From Pseudoscardovia suis (lineage in GTDB: Bacteria; Actinomycetota; Actinomycetes; Actinomycetales; Bifidobacteriaceae), in assembly GCF_002797875.1 (NCBI RefSeq), contig NZ_PGFC01000006.1, positions 30,373 through 94,372 of the forward strand: DNA of 64,000 bases. Reading direction: 5' to 3'. Of the stretch, positions 1 to 9,363 are shown in pieces. Every line of letters begins with the position of its first letter. Position 1 is the stretch's first letter. The notes beneath the pieces are model-generated. The model had not been told where the DNA came from, did not search any database, and was given only the letters and a program-made list of their open reading frames with translations. A program made the position numbers and the translations under genes.

Positions 1-1419
1 GTCGAAGGCAAAACATTCCGTGAAATCGACAAAACGATGCGCAGCAGGAATTCGAAAAACAAAGGCCGTCTCGGGCAAATCGTTGAAGAATCCGTCCTTG
101 GATACAAAATCAATTCAGACAAGAATCCTGATATCGTCGCTGGCGGAGTCCCCTATGAATTGAAAGTCACGCCGCTGAAACACATCAAGAACGGGAAAGT
201 ATCCGCAAAAGAGCGACTCGTCATCGACATCATCAACTACATGGAAATCGTCAACGAAAAGTTCGACACCTCAACCTGCTGGAATAAGGCGCAACGCATG
301 TTTGTCGTGTACTACTACGATGACCGCACTGACCCGAAGAAGCAACCCATTACGGATTGCCATCTCGAACATTGCAATCTCATGGAATTCTCCGAAGAAG
401 ACCTTCGCATCATTCGCGACGATTGGCAGAAAATCCATGACAAGATTGCCAGCGGACACGCCGACATGTTGAGCGAATCCGACACCAGTTATCTGGCGGC
501 TTGCACCAAAGGCGCCTCAAGCAAAACCCTGCGACAGGCCCCGGCACCCGAAGGCGCGCCATCTCCGACGATTCAGGCAAAGCAACGTGCGTTCAGTCTC
601 AAATCCAGTTACATGACCGCCACCATCCGTCGTCTTCTCGCTCAGAGCAACGCGCAAGTGCAAAACGAACAACCAGAGCGTCTGGCGCTCACCGCAGAGC
701 AAACACTCAATTCCTATGTGTCAAGTCACATGAAACCCTTCATCGGCATGCCGGTTCGTGATGTTGCTGCCAAACTCGGAATTGCCGCAACACAGCATGC
801 GAAGGCCTTCAACTCACAAGTTGCGTTGAAAATGCTCGGTATTCGAGGGAAAAACGTCAGCGACGTGGAACAATTCGACAAAGCAAACGTAACTCAGCTG
901 AAAACAACGCTTATCTATGCAGACGGTCTGCCCAAAGAACACATGTCCTTCCCAGCAATCAACGCTGAACAGTGGAATGAAATCGCCGACCCCAGTGTTG
1001 AGTGGGAAGATTCATTCATTTACCATTTCTTCGAAGAAAACACATTCCTCATTACTGTCCTCGGCATCGATTCCTTGCCAAAAGATCATCCAGACAAAAT
1101 GAATGCGACGATTCGAGGGGGATTCCTCTGGAACATGCCGGAGCGTGACATCGAAAATTACGTTCATCCAGTGTGGCAAAAACTCCATGACACATTGGTC
1201 GGGCATCAGTCATTTCACTATTACGGCACTAACAAAGGTTTACCTGGCCCAGCCTTTAACAAAGTCTGCCATATTCGCCCACATGCGCAGGATAAAAACG
1301 ACACCATCGTTTTGCCCAATGGTGATGAGATTCCCAAACAGTCGTTCTGGCTCGACCGCCAATATATCGGCAAAATCATCCGAGAGAATACAACCGAATT
1401 CGACAATACTCAGAGGTGA
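1..1419 (+). CDS. Sau3AI/MutH-type type II restriction endonuclease, 5' end cut by window edge
   Basis: The reading frame is open from base 1 (VEGKTFREIDKT...) and an ATG at 37 is only internal, so the true start lies left of the window. The stretch NPDIVAGGVPYELKVTP holds the D...ExK catalytic arrangement of the MutH/Sau3AI family. A second related block around residues 225-330 from Met37 (NSQVALKMLGIRGKN, then QLKTT) fits the inactive allosteric MutH-like domain of Sau3AI. Such enzymes cut at GATC as part of a restriction-modification pair; the partner methylase is not in view and may lie upstream. The exact recognition site is an inference from the family. A strong hairpin follows the stop codon. 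Confidence 0.85.
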   Translation, partial: VEGKTFREIDKTMRSRNSKNKGRLGQIVEESVLGYKINSDKNPDIVAGGVPYELKVTPLKHIKNGKVSAKERLVIDIINYMEIVNEKFDTSTCWNKAQRMFVVYYYDDRTDPKKQPITDCHLEHCNLMEFSEEDLRIIRDDWQKIHDKIASGHADMLSESDTSYLAACTKGASSKTLRQAPAPEGAPSPTIQAKQRAFSLKSSYMTATIRRLLAQSNAQVQNEQPERLALTAEQTLNSYVSSHMKPFIGMPVRDVAAKLGIAATQHAKAFNSQVALKMLGIRGKNVSDVEQFDKANVTQLKTTLIYADGLPKEHMSFPAINAEQWNEIADPSVEWEDSFIYHFFEENTFLITVLGIDSLPKDHPDKMNATIRGGFLWNMPERDIENYVHPVWQKLHDTLVGHQSFHYYGTNKGLPGPAFNKVCHIRPHAQDKNDTIVLPNGDEIPKQSFWLDRQYIGKIIRENTTEFDNTQR

Positions 1420-1500
1420 CCCTCGTATCGGCACCAATCTCCGTTCCGTGAAGTTGACTCCCCGCGTTAATTCGCCGGCTTTAAGGTCGCGTTGACGCGA

Positions 1501-1537
1501 AGGAGGGGTCTTCCGAATCATCCGGAAGACCCCTCCT
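1501..1537. terminator. Bidirectional terminator between restriction gene and thiG
   Basis: A perfect 15-bp stem (AGGAGGGGTCTTCCG pairing with its complement) closes a 7-nt loop between two convergent genes. The U-tract is weak on both strands. It could end the restriction gene from the left and the thi operon from the right. Confidence 0.75.
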
Positions 1538-1604
1538 CGTTGTTCCAACAGGTTGCCGCGCGGCACACGCGGGTTGCCCTGATGTAGCCTCTATCGCACC
1601 GTCC

Positions 1605-2519
1605 TTACCTCAGGTAGCCGGTGGTGGGGCTGGAGGGCACGGCATGCCCCTCGACCACGGCGCCCAGACCGCTCAGGTAGGCGGCGCGCCCGGCATCGAT
1701 GGCGTCGCGGAAGGCGCGCGCCATCAGCGGGATGTTGCCGGCGGAGGCGACGGCCGTGTAGGCCATCACTGCGTCGGCGCCGATCTCCATGGCCTCGCAC
1801 GCCTGCGACGGCCTGCCGATACCGGCATCCACAATCACCGGCACATGCGCGTTGGCGATGATCACTTCGATGAAGTCACGCATGCGCACGCCCTTGTTGG
1901 AGCCGATCATGGCGCCCAGCGGCATGACGGCTGCCGCGCCCGCCTCCTCGAGGTCGTGGGCCGCCAAGGGGTCGGGGAACATGTAAGGCATGACCACGAA
2001 CCCTTCGTTTGCCAGAATCTCGGTGGCCTTGATCGTCTCGGCGTTGTCAGGCAACAGGTATTTCTCTTCGCGCTTGATTTCGACCTTGACGAAATCCGTC
2101 TGGCACACTTCGCGGGCGAGCCGGGCGATGCGCACGGCCTCCTCGGCGGTGCGGGCGCCGGACGTGTTGGGCAGCAGCGTGATTCCCTGCGGAATGTAGT
2201 CGAGCACGCTGTTTTCGTTCGTCTGGGCGCGGCGCAGCGCCATGGTGACGATCTGCGTGCCGGCGTTCTCGATCGTCGCCTTGATGAGGTTCAGGTCATA
2301 ACGACCGGACCCCAGTATGAAGCGCGAGGTGAACTCATGGCCACCCAGCACGAGCGGGGTGTCCTCCACCGTGGCGTAGGCTCCGCTGCCCACCGGGTTG
2401 TGCGCGGTGTAGGCGCCGGACAGGCGTTCCGCCTCCGCACGCTCGGCAGGTGTGAGCGGTGTCGGCTCGGCTGCGCCGGCTACGCGGGTGTCGGCTTCGG
2501 TATGCACTTCGGCGCTCAT
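1605..2519 (-). CDS. thiG: Thiazole synthase ThiG
   Basis: 304-residue protein that builds the thiazole phosphate ring of thiamine from deoxyxylulose phosphate, dehydroglycine and ThiS thiocarboxylate. Family features are visible: [12 protein letters not shown] near residue 55, [16 protein letters not shown] with the active-site lysine region, [11 protein letters not shown], and [21 protein letters not shown] binding phosphate. The first ~50 residues are an Ala/Glu-rich extension beyond usual ThiG length. The ATG overlaps the thiF stop as ATGA, so translation is probably coupled. It is the last gene of thiS-thiF-thiG. No thiO or thiH for dehydroglycine is seen in the window. Confidence 0.96.
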   Translation of the reverse strand: MSAEVHTEADTRVAGAAEPTPLTPAERAEAERLSGAYTAHNPVGSGAYATVEDTPLVLGGHEFTSRFILGSGRYDLNLIKATIENAGTQIVTMALRRAQTNENSVLDYIPQGITLLPNTSGARTAEEAVRIARLAREVCQTDFVKVEIKREEKYLLPDNAETIKATEILANEGFVVMPYMFPDPLAAHDLEEAGAAAVMPLGAMIGSNKGVRMRDFIEVIIANAHVPVIVDAGIGRPSQACEAMEIGADAVMAYTAVASAGNIPLMARAFRDAIDAGRAAYLSGLGAVVEGHAVPSSPTTGYLR

Positions 2520-3235
2520 GCGTCCTCCTCCCCCAGAATCAGCCTGGTGATCATGTTGGATTCGTGGCATGACACGACTCCGACGCGCGGCGCCATGAGG
2601 CCAGCGCCGGGCTTCGGTGCGGTCTCGCCGTCGCCGCAGAAGTAGAAGTTCTTCGACACGCGGCGCGTGCTGATGAGGTTGGAGCTGCGGTATCCCGCCA
2701 TGCCCGAGGCGGAGACGAGCTTCTTGTCCGGGAAGTTCTCGAGCACGGCGTTGACGAGGAACGTCTTGTTTTCGGGCACATCGAAGCATTCGGCGATGAT
2801 GTCGTCGTCCGCAAGCAGCTCGCGCACGTTGTCATCCGTCACCTTCACATTGTCTACGCGCACGTCGAGGTACGGGTTGATGTTGTAGATGATGGATTTG
2901 AGCGCCGTGACCTTGGGCTGGCCGACATGCCACACGAAATACTGCTGGCGGTTGAGGTTCGTCATGTCCACCACGTCGAAGTCGATGAGGTGCAGGTGGC
3001 CCACGCCTATGCGTGCCAGTGCGATGGCAGCAGTGGAGCCCAGTCCGCCGCAGCCGCAGATGGCGACGCGGGCGGCGTCGAGCTTGGATTGCGTCTGCTC
3101 GCCGTGACGTTCAAGAAGCGCGTCGCGCACTTCTTTCTCGCTCACCAGCTCCTTGGCGTCGAAATGTTCGCCTGCGAACGCCCGCGCCCTCTTGTCAATC
3201 TGCTCAGGGGTGGCGCTGGGAATGAATTCGGCCAT
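2516..3235 (-). CDS. thiF: ThiF-family ThiS adenylyltransferase
   Basis: 239-residue E1-like enzyme that adenylates the C-terminal Gly of ThiS before sulfur transfer. The ATP-binding glycine motif is [18 protein letters not shown] (about residues 60-77), followed by [16 protein letters not shown], the Asp-Asn-Arg segment typical of the ThiF/MoeB/E1 superfamily. It starts 3 nt after thiS ends and its stop overlaps the thiG start. MoeB paralogues have the same fold, but the location between thiS and thiG decides in favour of ThiF. Confidence 0.93.
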   Translation of the reverse strand: MAEFIPSATPEQIDKRARAFAGEHFDAKELVSEKEVRDALLERHGEQTQSKLDAARVAICGCGGLGSTAAIALARIGVGHLHLIDFDVVDMTNLNRQQYFVWHVGQPKVTALKSIIYNINPYLDVRVDNVKVTDDNVRELLADDDIIAECFDVPENKTFLVNAVLENFPDKKLVSASGMAGYRSSNLISTRRVSKNFYFCGDGETAPKPGAGLMAPRVGVVSCHESNMITRLILGEEDA

Positions 3236-3238
3236 CGC

Positions 3239-3433
3239 TCAGCCCCCCTGCACGAACGACACGATTTCGACCGTGTCGGAATCCTTGAGCATCGTCGTGG
3301 CGCGCTCGGCGCGCGGCACGATGTTTCCATTGAGTTCGACTGCCACCCGGGCAGGGTTGAGTCCGCGGGATTCGACGAGTCCCGCGACGCTGAGCGGACC
3401 GTTGAGGGTCTCGCTGGTGCCGTTGACTTTCAT
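3239..3433 (-). CDS. thiS: Sulfur carrier protein ThiS
   Basis: 64-residue beta-grasp protein ending in VSFVQGG. The C-terminal Gly-Gly is the site of adenylation and thiocarboxylate formation. The start at ATG 3433 is supported by AGGAAGG nine bases upstream; longer upstream in-frame extensions look non-coding. It is the first gene of the thiSFG operon. About 460 nt separate it from the riboswitch, with a terminator-like hairpin between, so expression is probably controlled by thiamine pyrophosphate. Confidence 0.95.
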   Translation of the reverse strand: MKVNGTSETLNGPLSVAGLVESRGLNPARVAVELNGNIVPRAERATTMLKDSDTVEIVSFVQGG

Positions 3434-3624
3434 GCGGCGGTTCCTTCCTGTGCCTTGCGTGCGCTGCCTGCTGATGCACGTTGTGATGCATGCGCGCAGC
3501 AGCGCACCGCTATGCCTCCCCTGCGGTGCCCTGCATTCCAGGATCTGCCGCCCGCCATGCCCTGCCCTGCGATGGCGTGGCGGTGTCGCTGAAATGTCTG
3601 TGGCATGCGCTGGGGATGCATTAT

Positions 3625-3677
3625 AAAAAGGGTCACCGCGAAATCCGTACCCTAGGTGGTGCGCCCCGCGATGACCC
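3625..3677 (-). terminator. Candidate attenuator hairpin in the thi operon leader
   Basis: On the minus strand GGGTCATCGCG pairs with CGCGGTGACCC (one mismatch, 26-nt loop) and is followed by TTTTT. It lies between the TPP riboswitch and thiS with no gene on this strand in between, so it may be the riboswitch-controlled terminator. It is about 220 nt from the aptamer, so the coupling is inferred. Confidence 0.6.
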
Positions 3678-3895
3678 TGCATCTACTGCAACCGGATCCA
3701 CCCCGTTGGAGGATGCTCTCCCTCTCCCCGCTCGTGCGCGTACCGGCATTCGTCGCTGCATGACAGCGAATCCGCATGCCGGTGGCACGTGTGGAAGTGA
3801 AGAATGGCGAAGCGCATCGACAGATACACGTGATGCGAAACTCATACCGGCTGTGCAACGATGCTGCTTCTTCAGCAGCCTTGCACTGGTCGGCG

Positions 3896-3973
3896 CGTCC
3901 TTACGGCGGCATTATCCGCATCAAGTTCGGTCGAAGCGATTGCTTCCTCTCAGCCTGGGTTGGCTCCCGTTGA
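3896..3973 (-). promoter_or_regulatory. TPP riboswitch (thi-box)
   Basis: Read on the minus strand, the conserved thi-box elements come in order: GGGAGCC, GGCTGAGA, a GGAAGCAATCGCTTC hairpin, GACCGAACTTGAT, GGATAATGCC, then GCCGTAAGGA. These match the TPP aptamer consensus (CUGAGA, ACCUGAU, GGAUAAUGCC, GCGUAGGGA). It heads the long leader of thiSFG. Binding of TPP is expected to reduce expression, probably through the hairpin at 3625-3677. The 3434-4160 interval holds no convincing protein gene. Confidence 0.93.
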
Positions 3974-4160
3974 GTTGTGTTTTCACTGTAGCAAACAATC
4001 CGCCAAGACGCATACGGGGCGTTTGGCAAGCGCCGCGCAAACCCGCCATTGCAACGTCTGGCACGGCGTGTCCCGACGCCCCATCACCACAGCGCCCCAT
4101 CATTCATGCATTGCCCGCCCGCTCCGCGACGCACACCCGCGTCCGCGCTATCGTGGAGGC

Positions 4161-4691
4161 ATGAACGCAAGCTCGAACACATCGCCATCATCACCATCCG
4201 ACAACAAGACATCATTCACCAACCCGACTGGCGACGCATCGCAGGCCGAGGTGAACCGTCGCACCGTCGAACGCTTCCTCGCTTCCGGCCACGGGGACGC
4301 GCTGCTGCACCGCCACGAGCTGTTTTGCACCGATGCGATCAGCGGCCTGTGGACCACGGATTCCGGCGCCCCCGCATATGCCCAAGGCCGCGACAACATC
4401 GCTAAGTACGATGTGTGGAGTTCGCAGCACTTCCCTGATTGGGAATGGTTCAACGTGCACATCTGGACCACCGACGACCCCGACTGGCTGTGGGCGGAGG
4501 CGGATGGGCGCGGCACTGTGATCCTGCCCGGCCACGACCCGGTGCATTACGAGAACCACTTCCTGTATTCGTTCGAAATGCGCGATGGGCTCATCGCCCG
4601 CGAGCGCGAATTCATGAACCCCGTCATCGAGATGAAGGCGCTGGGACTGGACACCCCCACCATTGACCTGGGGGATTTCCCGCAGGCGTAG
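4161..4691 (+). CDS. PhzA/PhzB-like NTF2-fold protein
   Basis: 176-residue protein with the SnoaL/NTF2 fold, close to phenazine proteins PhzA/PhzB. The series SGLWTTDSG, GRDNIAKYDVWS, FPDWEWFNV, TTDDPDWLWAEADG and YENHFLYSFEMRDG is characteristic. PhzA/B help condense the phenazine precursor, but no other phz gene is present, so phenazine synthesis is not implied and its substrate is unknown. The ATG at 4161 has GGAGG just upstream. An aldo/keto reductase follows 92 nt later on the same strand and may be co-transcribed. Confidence 0.85.
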   Translation: MNASSNTSPSSPSDNKTSFTNPTGDASQAEVNRRTVERFLASGHGDALLHRHELFCTDAISGLWTTDSGAPAYAQGRDNIAKYDVWSSQHFPDWEWFNVHIWTTDDPDWLWAEADGRGTVILPGHDPVHYENHFLYSFEMRDGLIAREREFMNPVIEMKALGLDTPTIDLGDFPQA

Positions 4692-4783
4692 GCAGCGCAA
4701 CGCAACGCAACGGCGAGCAATACGCCGTCGATCACGACACATGCCGATAAGACACAGCCCGATAAGACACAGAAAGGCATACC

Positions 4784-5737
4784 ATGACGATCACACCCCG
4801 CACCGATGCGCCGACTCCCCATGCCGCGCAATCATCCGATACCCCCAACAACACCGACACCACTGTCACACCGACCATCGAATTCGCCGGCGCCATGGTG
4901 CCGCGCATTGGATTGGGCTGCATGGCGCTGTCGATCGAAGGCCATCCGCGCCGCAGCACAGCCATCGGAGTCATCCACGCCGCGCTCGACGCGGGGGTGC
5001 GCTATCTCGACACGGCATGGTCGTATTACACGCCCGGCGAATCCGACGACTGCGAAGAGTATGGCGAGCGCCTTGTCGCCGAAGCCCTGCGCACATGGGA
5101 TGGACCGCGCGATGAAGTCGTCGTCGCGACCAAAACCGGATACCGGCGCACGCTCGTCGACGGCGAGTATGGCTGGGAGGCGTGCAGCGACCCGGATACG
5201 ATGATCCGCAACGCCAAGGAATCATGCGTCGCGCTGGGTGTCGACCACCTCGACCTGCTGTATTCCCACTGTCCCGACCCGGCTGTGCCCTATGAGGATG
5301 AGATGGGTGCGCTGCGTCGCCTGCTCGACGAGGGCGTCATCGCGCACGCCGGCATTTCGCGCGCCAGCGTGGCGCAGATTGACATCGCGCGGCAGATTCT
5401 GGGCGACGGTCTGGCCGCCGTGCAAAACAAGTTCAACCCCGCATATCGCGATGAAGAGGATACGTTGCGCCATTGCGAGGCACTCGGCATCCCCTTCGTG
5501 GCGTGGAGCCCGTTGGGCGGATACCTTGAGCAGGTGAGCATGACGCGCTTCGTGCCATTCCGGCAGGTCGCCGCGGATCTTGGCGTGAGCTACCAACGTG
5601 TCACGCTTGCGTGGGAGCTTGCGCAAAGCCCTGTGTTCATGGCCATTCCCAGTGCGCAGAACACAATGGAGCTGGCCGATGACGTGCAGGCGCTCGACCT
5701 TCGCCTCTCCGACGAAGACCTGGCGCAGCTGGGCTGA
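4784..5737 (+). CDS. Aldo/keto reductase
   Basis: 317-residue NAD(P)H-dependent oxidoreductase. Catalytic tetrad candidates are visible: Asp and Tyr in LDTAWSYYTPGES, Lys in VVVATKTGY, and His in LLYSHCPDP. MVPRIGLGCMALSIEG is the usual first-strand motif. The substrate cannot be told from sequence. GAAAGG precedes the ATG. The first ~30 residues are Thr/Pro-rich and probably disordered. The next gene (HAD) is convergent; the 140-bp gap holds several degenerate TTACAGC/TCACAGC repeats. Confidence 0.9.
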   Translation: MTITPRTDAPTPHAAQSSDTPNNTDTTVTPTIEFAGAMVPRIGLGCMALSIEGHPRRSTAIGVIHAALDAGVRYLDTAWSYYTPGESDDCEEYGERLVAEALRTWDGPRDEVVVATKTGYRRTLVDGEYGWEACSDPDTMIRNAKESCVALGVDHLDLLYSHCPDPAVPYEDEMGALRRLLDEGVIAHAGISRASVAQIDIARQILGDGLAAVQNKFNPAYRDEEDTLRHCEALGIPFVAWSPLGGYLEQVSMTRFVPFRQVAADLGVSYQRVTLAWELAQSPVFMAIPSAQNTMELADDVQALDLRLSDEDLAQLG

Positions 5738-5880
5738 CACATGCCGCTGCGTCGCGACGGTTCCGTTAGCTTTCACAGCTCCAGGCTTCGCGACGCAGGC
5801 CCCACAGTGCAGGCCTTACAGCGTCATCAACATCACAGCGCAGTCCTTACAGCACCGTCGACGTCACAGCGCCACTGGCC

Positions 5881-6741
5881 TCACAGCACGTTGAAATGAC
5901 GCAGGGCGTTCATGATGCCGTCATGGTCCACGTCGTCGGTCACGTAGTCGGCGGCGGCCTTCGCGTCATCGGTCGCATTGCCCATGGCGACGCCCAGTCC
6001 GGCGTAGTCGAGCATCTCAACGTCGTTGCCGCCGTCGCCGAACGTCATGACCTGGCTGCGAGTCCACCCGTATTTGCGCATGAATCGCTTGATTCCCGCG
6101 GGTTTGCCACCGTCCGCAGGGCAGATGTCCGTGAAATCCGGATGCCAGCGCAACGCCCTGCAATGCGGCATGACCTCCATGATCTCGTCCTCTTCCCTGC
6201 CTGCCGGCACGTATGCGGACACTTGGTAGGTGGTGTGCGTAAGGGTGCGCGCAGGGTCGTCGACGATGATGTCCGGCGCTGTCTTGCCCAAGCCATCCCA
6301 CATCGCGCGCAGATAGTCGTTGATCTGGTTGAAATACACGTAGTCGAGCTCACAGAACCCGGCCGCCACATCCGGGCGACGGGTGGAGAGGAACTCCACG
6401 AATGCCGCGATGTCGGTGGGGTTGAGCGCTTCGGATTCCTGATACCCGTGGTCGTCGTAGCAGCATTGCCCGTTCATCGTCACGTAGCCGGTCCATTCGT
6501 GCGGCATGAGGCGGCGCGCGGCGTCGAGCTGCGCCGGCGGACGCCCGGAGCAGATGAACGTTGCGATTCCATGGTCCGAAAGCTGTTCCAACGCCTCGAG
6601 CGTGGACTGGGGCACGATGTGAGTCTTGAAACTCGTGAGCGTGCCATCGATGTCGAAGAACACCGCCTTGATGTCGCTGCCGTCTGCAGTGCCGGGGTCA
6701 ATGCGGTCGGGATCGCTGTGCGGGTGGGTTTGCGTCATCAT
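5881..6741 (-). CDS. HAD-superfamily Cof-type phosphatase
   Basis: 286-residue haloacid-dehalogenase hydrolase. Motif I is VFFDIDGTLTSF, motif II is ICSGRPPAQ, and motif III/IV is MTFGDGGNDVEMLDYAGLGVAMGNA. The layout with a C2 cap fits the Cof/YbiV group, which dephosphorylates sugar phosphates, FMN or related metabolites. The start at 6741 is preferred over upstream Met codons because AGGAAGAGG lies directly before it. It diverges from thiamine diphosphokinase; a tandem repeat in the shared upstream region may control it. Confidence 0.9.
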   Translation of the reverse strand: MMTQTHPHSDPDRIDPGTADGSDIKAVFFDIDGTLTSFKTHIVPQSTLEALEQLSDHGIATFICSGRPPAQLDAARRLMPHEWTGYVTMNGQCCYDDHGYQESEALNPTDIAAFVEFLSTRRPDVAAGFCELDYVYFNQINDYLRAMWDGLGKTAPDIIVDDPARTLTHTTYQVSAYVPAGREEDEIMEVMPHCRALRWHPDFTDICPADGGKPAGIKRFMRKYGWTRSQVMTFGDGGNDVEMLDYAGLGVAMGNATDDAKAAADYVTDDVDHDGIMNALRHFNVL

Positions 6742-6860
6742 GCCTCTTCCTCTTGTAACCGTGCGTGCGGAACGCCCATTCTTCATGGTCGGTTGACCGA
6801 AATTACGGATCCGATGCGGATGCGAAGCTTCCATCAGCATCACACGGCATCGATTCACCC

Positions 6861-6890
6861 GTATAGGTACAACACCTGTATAGGTACAAC
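6861..6890. promoter_or_regulatory. Tandem 13-bp repeat in divergent promoter region
   Basis: GTATAGGTACAAC occurs twice (6861-6873 and 6878-6890), with a 17-bp period. On the minus strand TTGTAC of the outer copy and TATACG of the inner copy are 18 bp apart, so the repeats may form the -35 and -10 of the HAD promoter and also bind a regulator. The regulator is unknown. Confidence 0.55.
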
Positions 6891-7030
6891 GATATATCTA
6901 TCTACCCCAAGCATATCAGCGCCCCTCGCCATGACACCGGCACCGCCGGCGCAGAAACCACCACCGCCAGCACCACCGTCGACGGCACCGGCGTGGCATC
7001 CGTGCATCCGCGACGAATGCGACCACTAAC

Positions 7031-8023
7031 ATGACATTCATGACCGATTTTGACGCGAGCGCAACCCGTGCCGAGCATTCTCCCTGGCATCCCGATGCCT
7101 CTTCCCCACGTTCCTCGCATGAATCATCCGCGGCGCACCCGCGCGCGCCTCGCAATGTCTGTGTGGTGCTGGGCGCCGGCGATTATTACGGCTCGGAGGC
7201 CAACTCCCTGCGTCTTGCCGGACTCATGCCTGCGGATTGCGCTGTGGATTGCGCTGCAAAACACACCGCGACCCGCCCGCTCGTCATCGCAGCGGACGGC
7301 GGACTCGACCATGCCGCCGCCCTAGGGCTCACGCCGGATTTTGTCATCGGTGATTTCGACTCCGTGCGTTCGCGCCTCGACATAGCGCGCAACAACGCCG
7401 ACGCGGCAGCCGCAGCGGCAACAACGGCTGCGGCACTTGCGCCCTTCATATCAGGCACGCTCGCATCCGGCGCATTCGCCGGCACGCCGGTCATCACGCT
7501 CCCCTCGCAAAAAGACGACGCGGACATGCTCAGCGCCCTCAAGGCCGGGTGGGCGGCAGGCGCCCGCGAATTCCATATCGTTGGCGGACTGGGCGGACGC
7601 CTCGACCACACACTGGGCAACGTGCAGCTGCTCACGTTCATCAGCAGGGCCGGCGGCAGCGCTTTCCTCTACGGAAGCCGCATCACGGCGACGGCTGTGA
7701 CGAACGGCAGCGTGCGTTTTTCCCCGGCGCCGGTGCCGCAATTCCCGATGGTCTCGGTTTTCTCAGCAGACAACGAATCGCACGGCGTGTGCATCCGCGG
7801 GCTCAAATACGAAGTCAGCGATTTCACGGTATCGAACGCCATCGCACAGCTGAGCAACGAACTGGTCGGCCTTGACGCATCGATCAGCGTGGAACACGGC
7901 ACCTTGATCGTCACCTATCCGGCTGCCATCGCCCCGCCCGTCGTCACGAACGGCGTTGTGACAGCCGACACGCTGGGGGTGCTCAGCACCCACGTGTCGA
8001 GCAGGCTGCGCGCATCGTTCTAA
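7031..8023 (+). CDS. Thiamine diphosphokinase
   Basis: 330-residue enzyme transferring pyrophosphate from ATP to thiamine to form TPP. Family signatures: VIAADGGLDHAAALGLTP followed by DFVIGDFDSV, then QKDDADMLSALKAG and GGLGGRLDHTLGNVQLL. An N-terminal ~40-residue hydrophilic tail and an Ala-rich insert (about residues 115-150) make it longer than the usual 210-230 residues. It completes the thiamine route: ThiSFG make the thiazole, this enzyme makes the cofactor. No TPP riboswitch is seen upstream. Confidence 0.93.
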   Translation: MTFMTDFDASATRAEHSPWHPDASSPRSSHESSAAHPRAPRNVCVVLGAGDYYGSEANSLRLAGLMPADCAVDCAAKHTATRPLVIAADGGLDHAAALGLTPDFVIGDFDSVRSRLDIARNNADAAAAAATTAAALAPFISGTLASGAFAGTPVITLPSQKDDADMLSALKAGWAAGAREFHIVGGLGGRLDHTLGNVQLLTFISRAGGSAFLYGSRITATAVTNGSVRFSPAPVPQFPMVSVFSADNESHGVCIRGLKYEVSDFTVSNAIAQLSNELVGLDASISVEHGTLIVTYPAAIAPPVVTNGVVTADTLGVLSTHVSSRLRASF

Positions 8024-8234
8024 AGCGCCGCGCCGCGGCAGCAGAGCGCCGAGCACCCGCCGAAACACGCCGCCAGCGCATGGTCATTATGCCGTCAGAG
8101 AAGCGCCCCGCAAACCCCGCAATACGCGGCATTGCTGTACAGCCCGCGCATTAAAGTGACGATTGTTGGCAAACAAAGGCCGCGACTGCTGATACGCGTC
8201 AGCCGGTTCGGCCAGTACCAAAGGAAGACACATA

Positions 8235-9290
8235 ATGACAGTTAAGATTGGTATCAACGGCTTCGGTCGCATCGGTCGTCTCGCATTCCGCCGCATCTTC
8301 GAGCTCCAGCAGCAGGGCGGCGAGGCCGGCGACATTGAGGTTGCCGCCATCAACGATCTGACCACCCCGTCTATGCTTGCTTACCTTCTCAAGTACGACT
8401 CCACCCACGGCCGTTTCAAGCACCTCGACGGCACGAACGTGGAAGTCACCTCCACCGATGACTCCATCATCGTGGACGGCAAGGAATACAAGGTCTATGC
8501 CGAGAAGGATGCCAACAACATCCCGTGGGTCAAGAACGATGGCGTTGAATTCGTGCTCGAGTGCACCGGCTTCTACACCTCCGCTGAGAAGTCCCAGGCT
8601 CACCTCAACGCTGGCGCCAAGAAGGTCCTCATCTCCGCTCCGGCCAAGGATGACGTCACCCCGACCGTGGTGTACGGCGTGAACCACCAGATTCTCAAGC
8701 CGACCGACAACATCGTGTCCGCTGGCTCTTGCACCACGAACTCCATGGCCGCAATGGTCAAGCTGCTCGACGACAAGTTCGGCATCAAGGCCGGCTTCAT
8801 GACCACGATCCACGCTTACACCGGCACCCAGATGCTGCTCGACGGCCCGCGTGGCAAGAACCCGCGTTCCAACCGCTCCGCCGCTGTCAACACCATCGAG
8901 CACTCCACCGGTGCCGCCAAGGCAATCGGCAAGGTCGTTCCTTCTGTGAACGGCAAGCTCCAGGGCCATGCACAGCGCATCCAGGTCGTGGACGGCTCCG
9001 TCACCGAGCTCACCACGGTCCTCGACAAGAAGGTCACCGTTGACGAGATCAACAACGCCTTCAAGGAAGCCTTCTCCGACACCGATTACTTCGGCTACAA
9101 CGGCGACGGCATCGTGTCTTCCGACATCATCGGCGACACCCACGGCGGCGTGTTCGATCCGACGCAGACCGACGTCAACACCGTCGGCGACACCCAGCTC
9201 GTGCGCACCGTGACCTTCTACGACAACGAGTACGGCTTCACCTCCAACATGATCCGCACCCTGCTCTACTTCGCTGAGCTCTCCAAGTGA
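8235..9290 (+). CDS. gap: Glyceraldehyde-3-phosphate dehydrogenase (type I)
   Basis: 351 residues. The NAD-binding motif [17 protein letters not shown] opens the protein. The catalytic cysteine lies in [13 protein letters not shown], and WYDNEYG-type [12 protein letters not shown] ends the catalytic domain. It oxidises glyceraldehyde-3-phosphate in the lower part of glycolysis and of the bifid shunt. Codon use is strongly biased to C-ending codons (AAG, GTC, ATC), typical of a highly expressed gene. AAGGAAG precedes ATG 8235, and a strong terminator follows. Confidence 0.98.
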   Translation: MTVKIGINGFGRIGRLAFRRIFELQQQGGEAGDIEVAAINDLTTPSMLAYLLKYDSTHGRFKHLDGTNVEVTSTDDSIIVDGKEYKVYAEKDANNIPWVKNDGVEFVLECTGFYTSAEKSQAHLNAGAKKVLISAPAKDDVTPTVVYGVNHQILKPTDNIVSAGSCTTNSMAAMVKLLDDKFGIKAGFMTTIHAYTGTQMLLDGPRGKNPRSNRSAAVNTIEHSTGAAKAIGKVVPSVNGKLQGHAQRIQVVDGSVTELTTVLDKKVTVDEINNAFKEAFSDTDYFGYNGDGIVSSDIIGDTHGGVFDPTQTDVNTVGDTQLVRTVTFYDNEYGFTSNMIRTLLYFAELSK

Positions 9291-9335
9291 GCTTCGCCTA
9301 GCAAGCCATAGCGCGACGTAACAATCCGCTATACC

Positions 9336-9363
9336 AACCCCTCGGAAGCGATTCCGAGGGGTT
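9336..9363 (+). terminator. gap terminator
   Basis: Perfect 12-bp stem AACCCCTCGGAA with its complement around a GCGA loop, followed by TCTTGTGTT. Confidence 0.92.

Noticed and set aside
1644..2645. Long plus-strand ORF opposite thiG/thiF
   Set aside because: Shadow of the high-GC coding strand; low-complexity His/Arg/Gly protein with no ribosome binding site.
3490..4164. 224-codon plus-strand ORF in the thi leader
   Set aside because: Runs through the riboswitch region antisense and has no family features.
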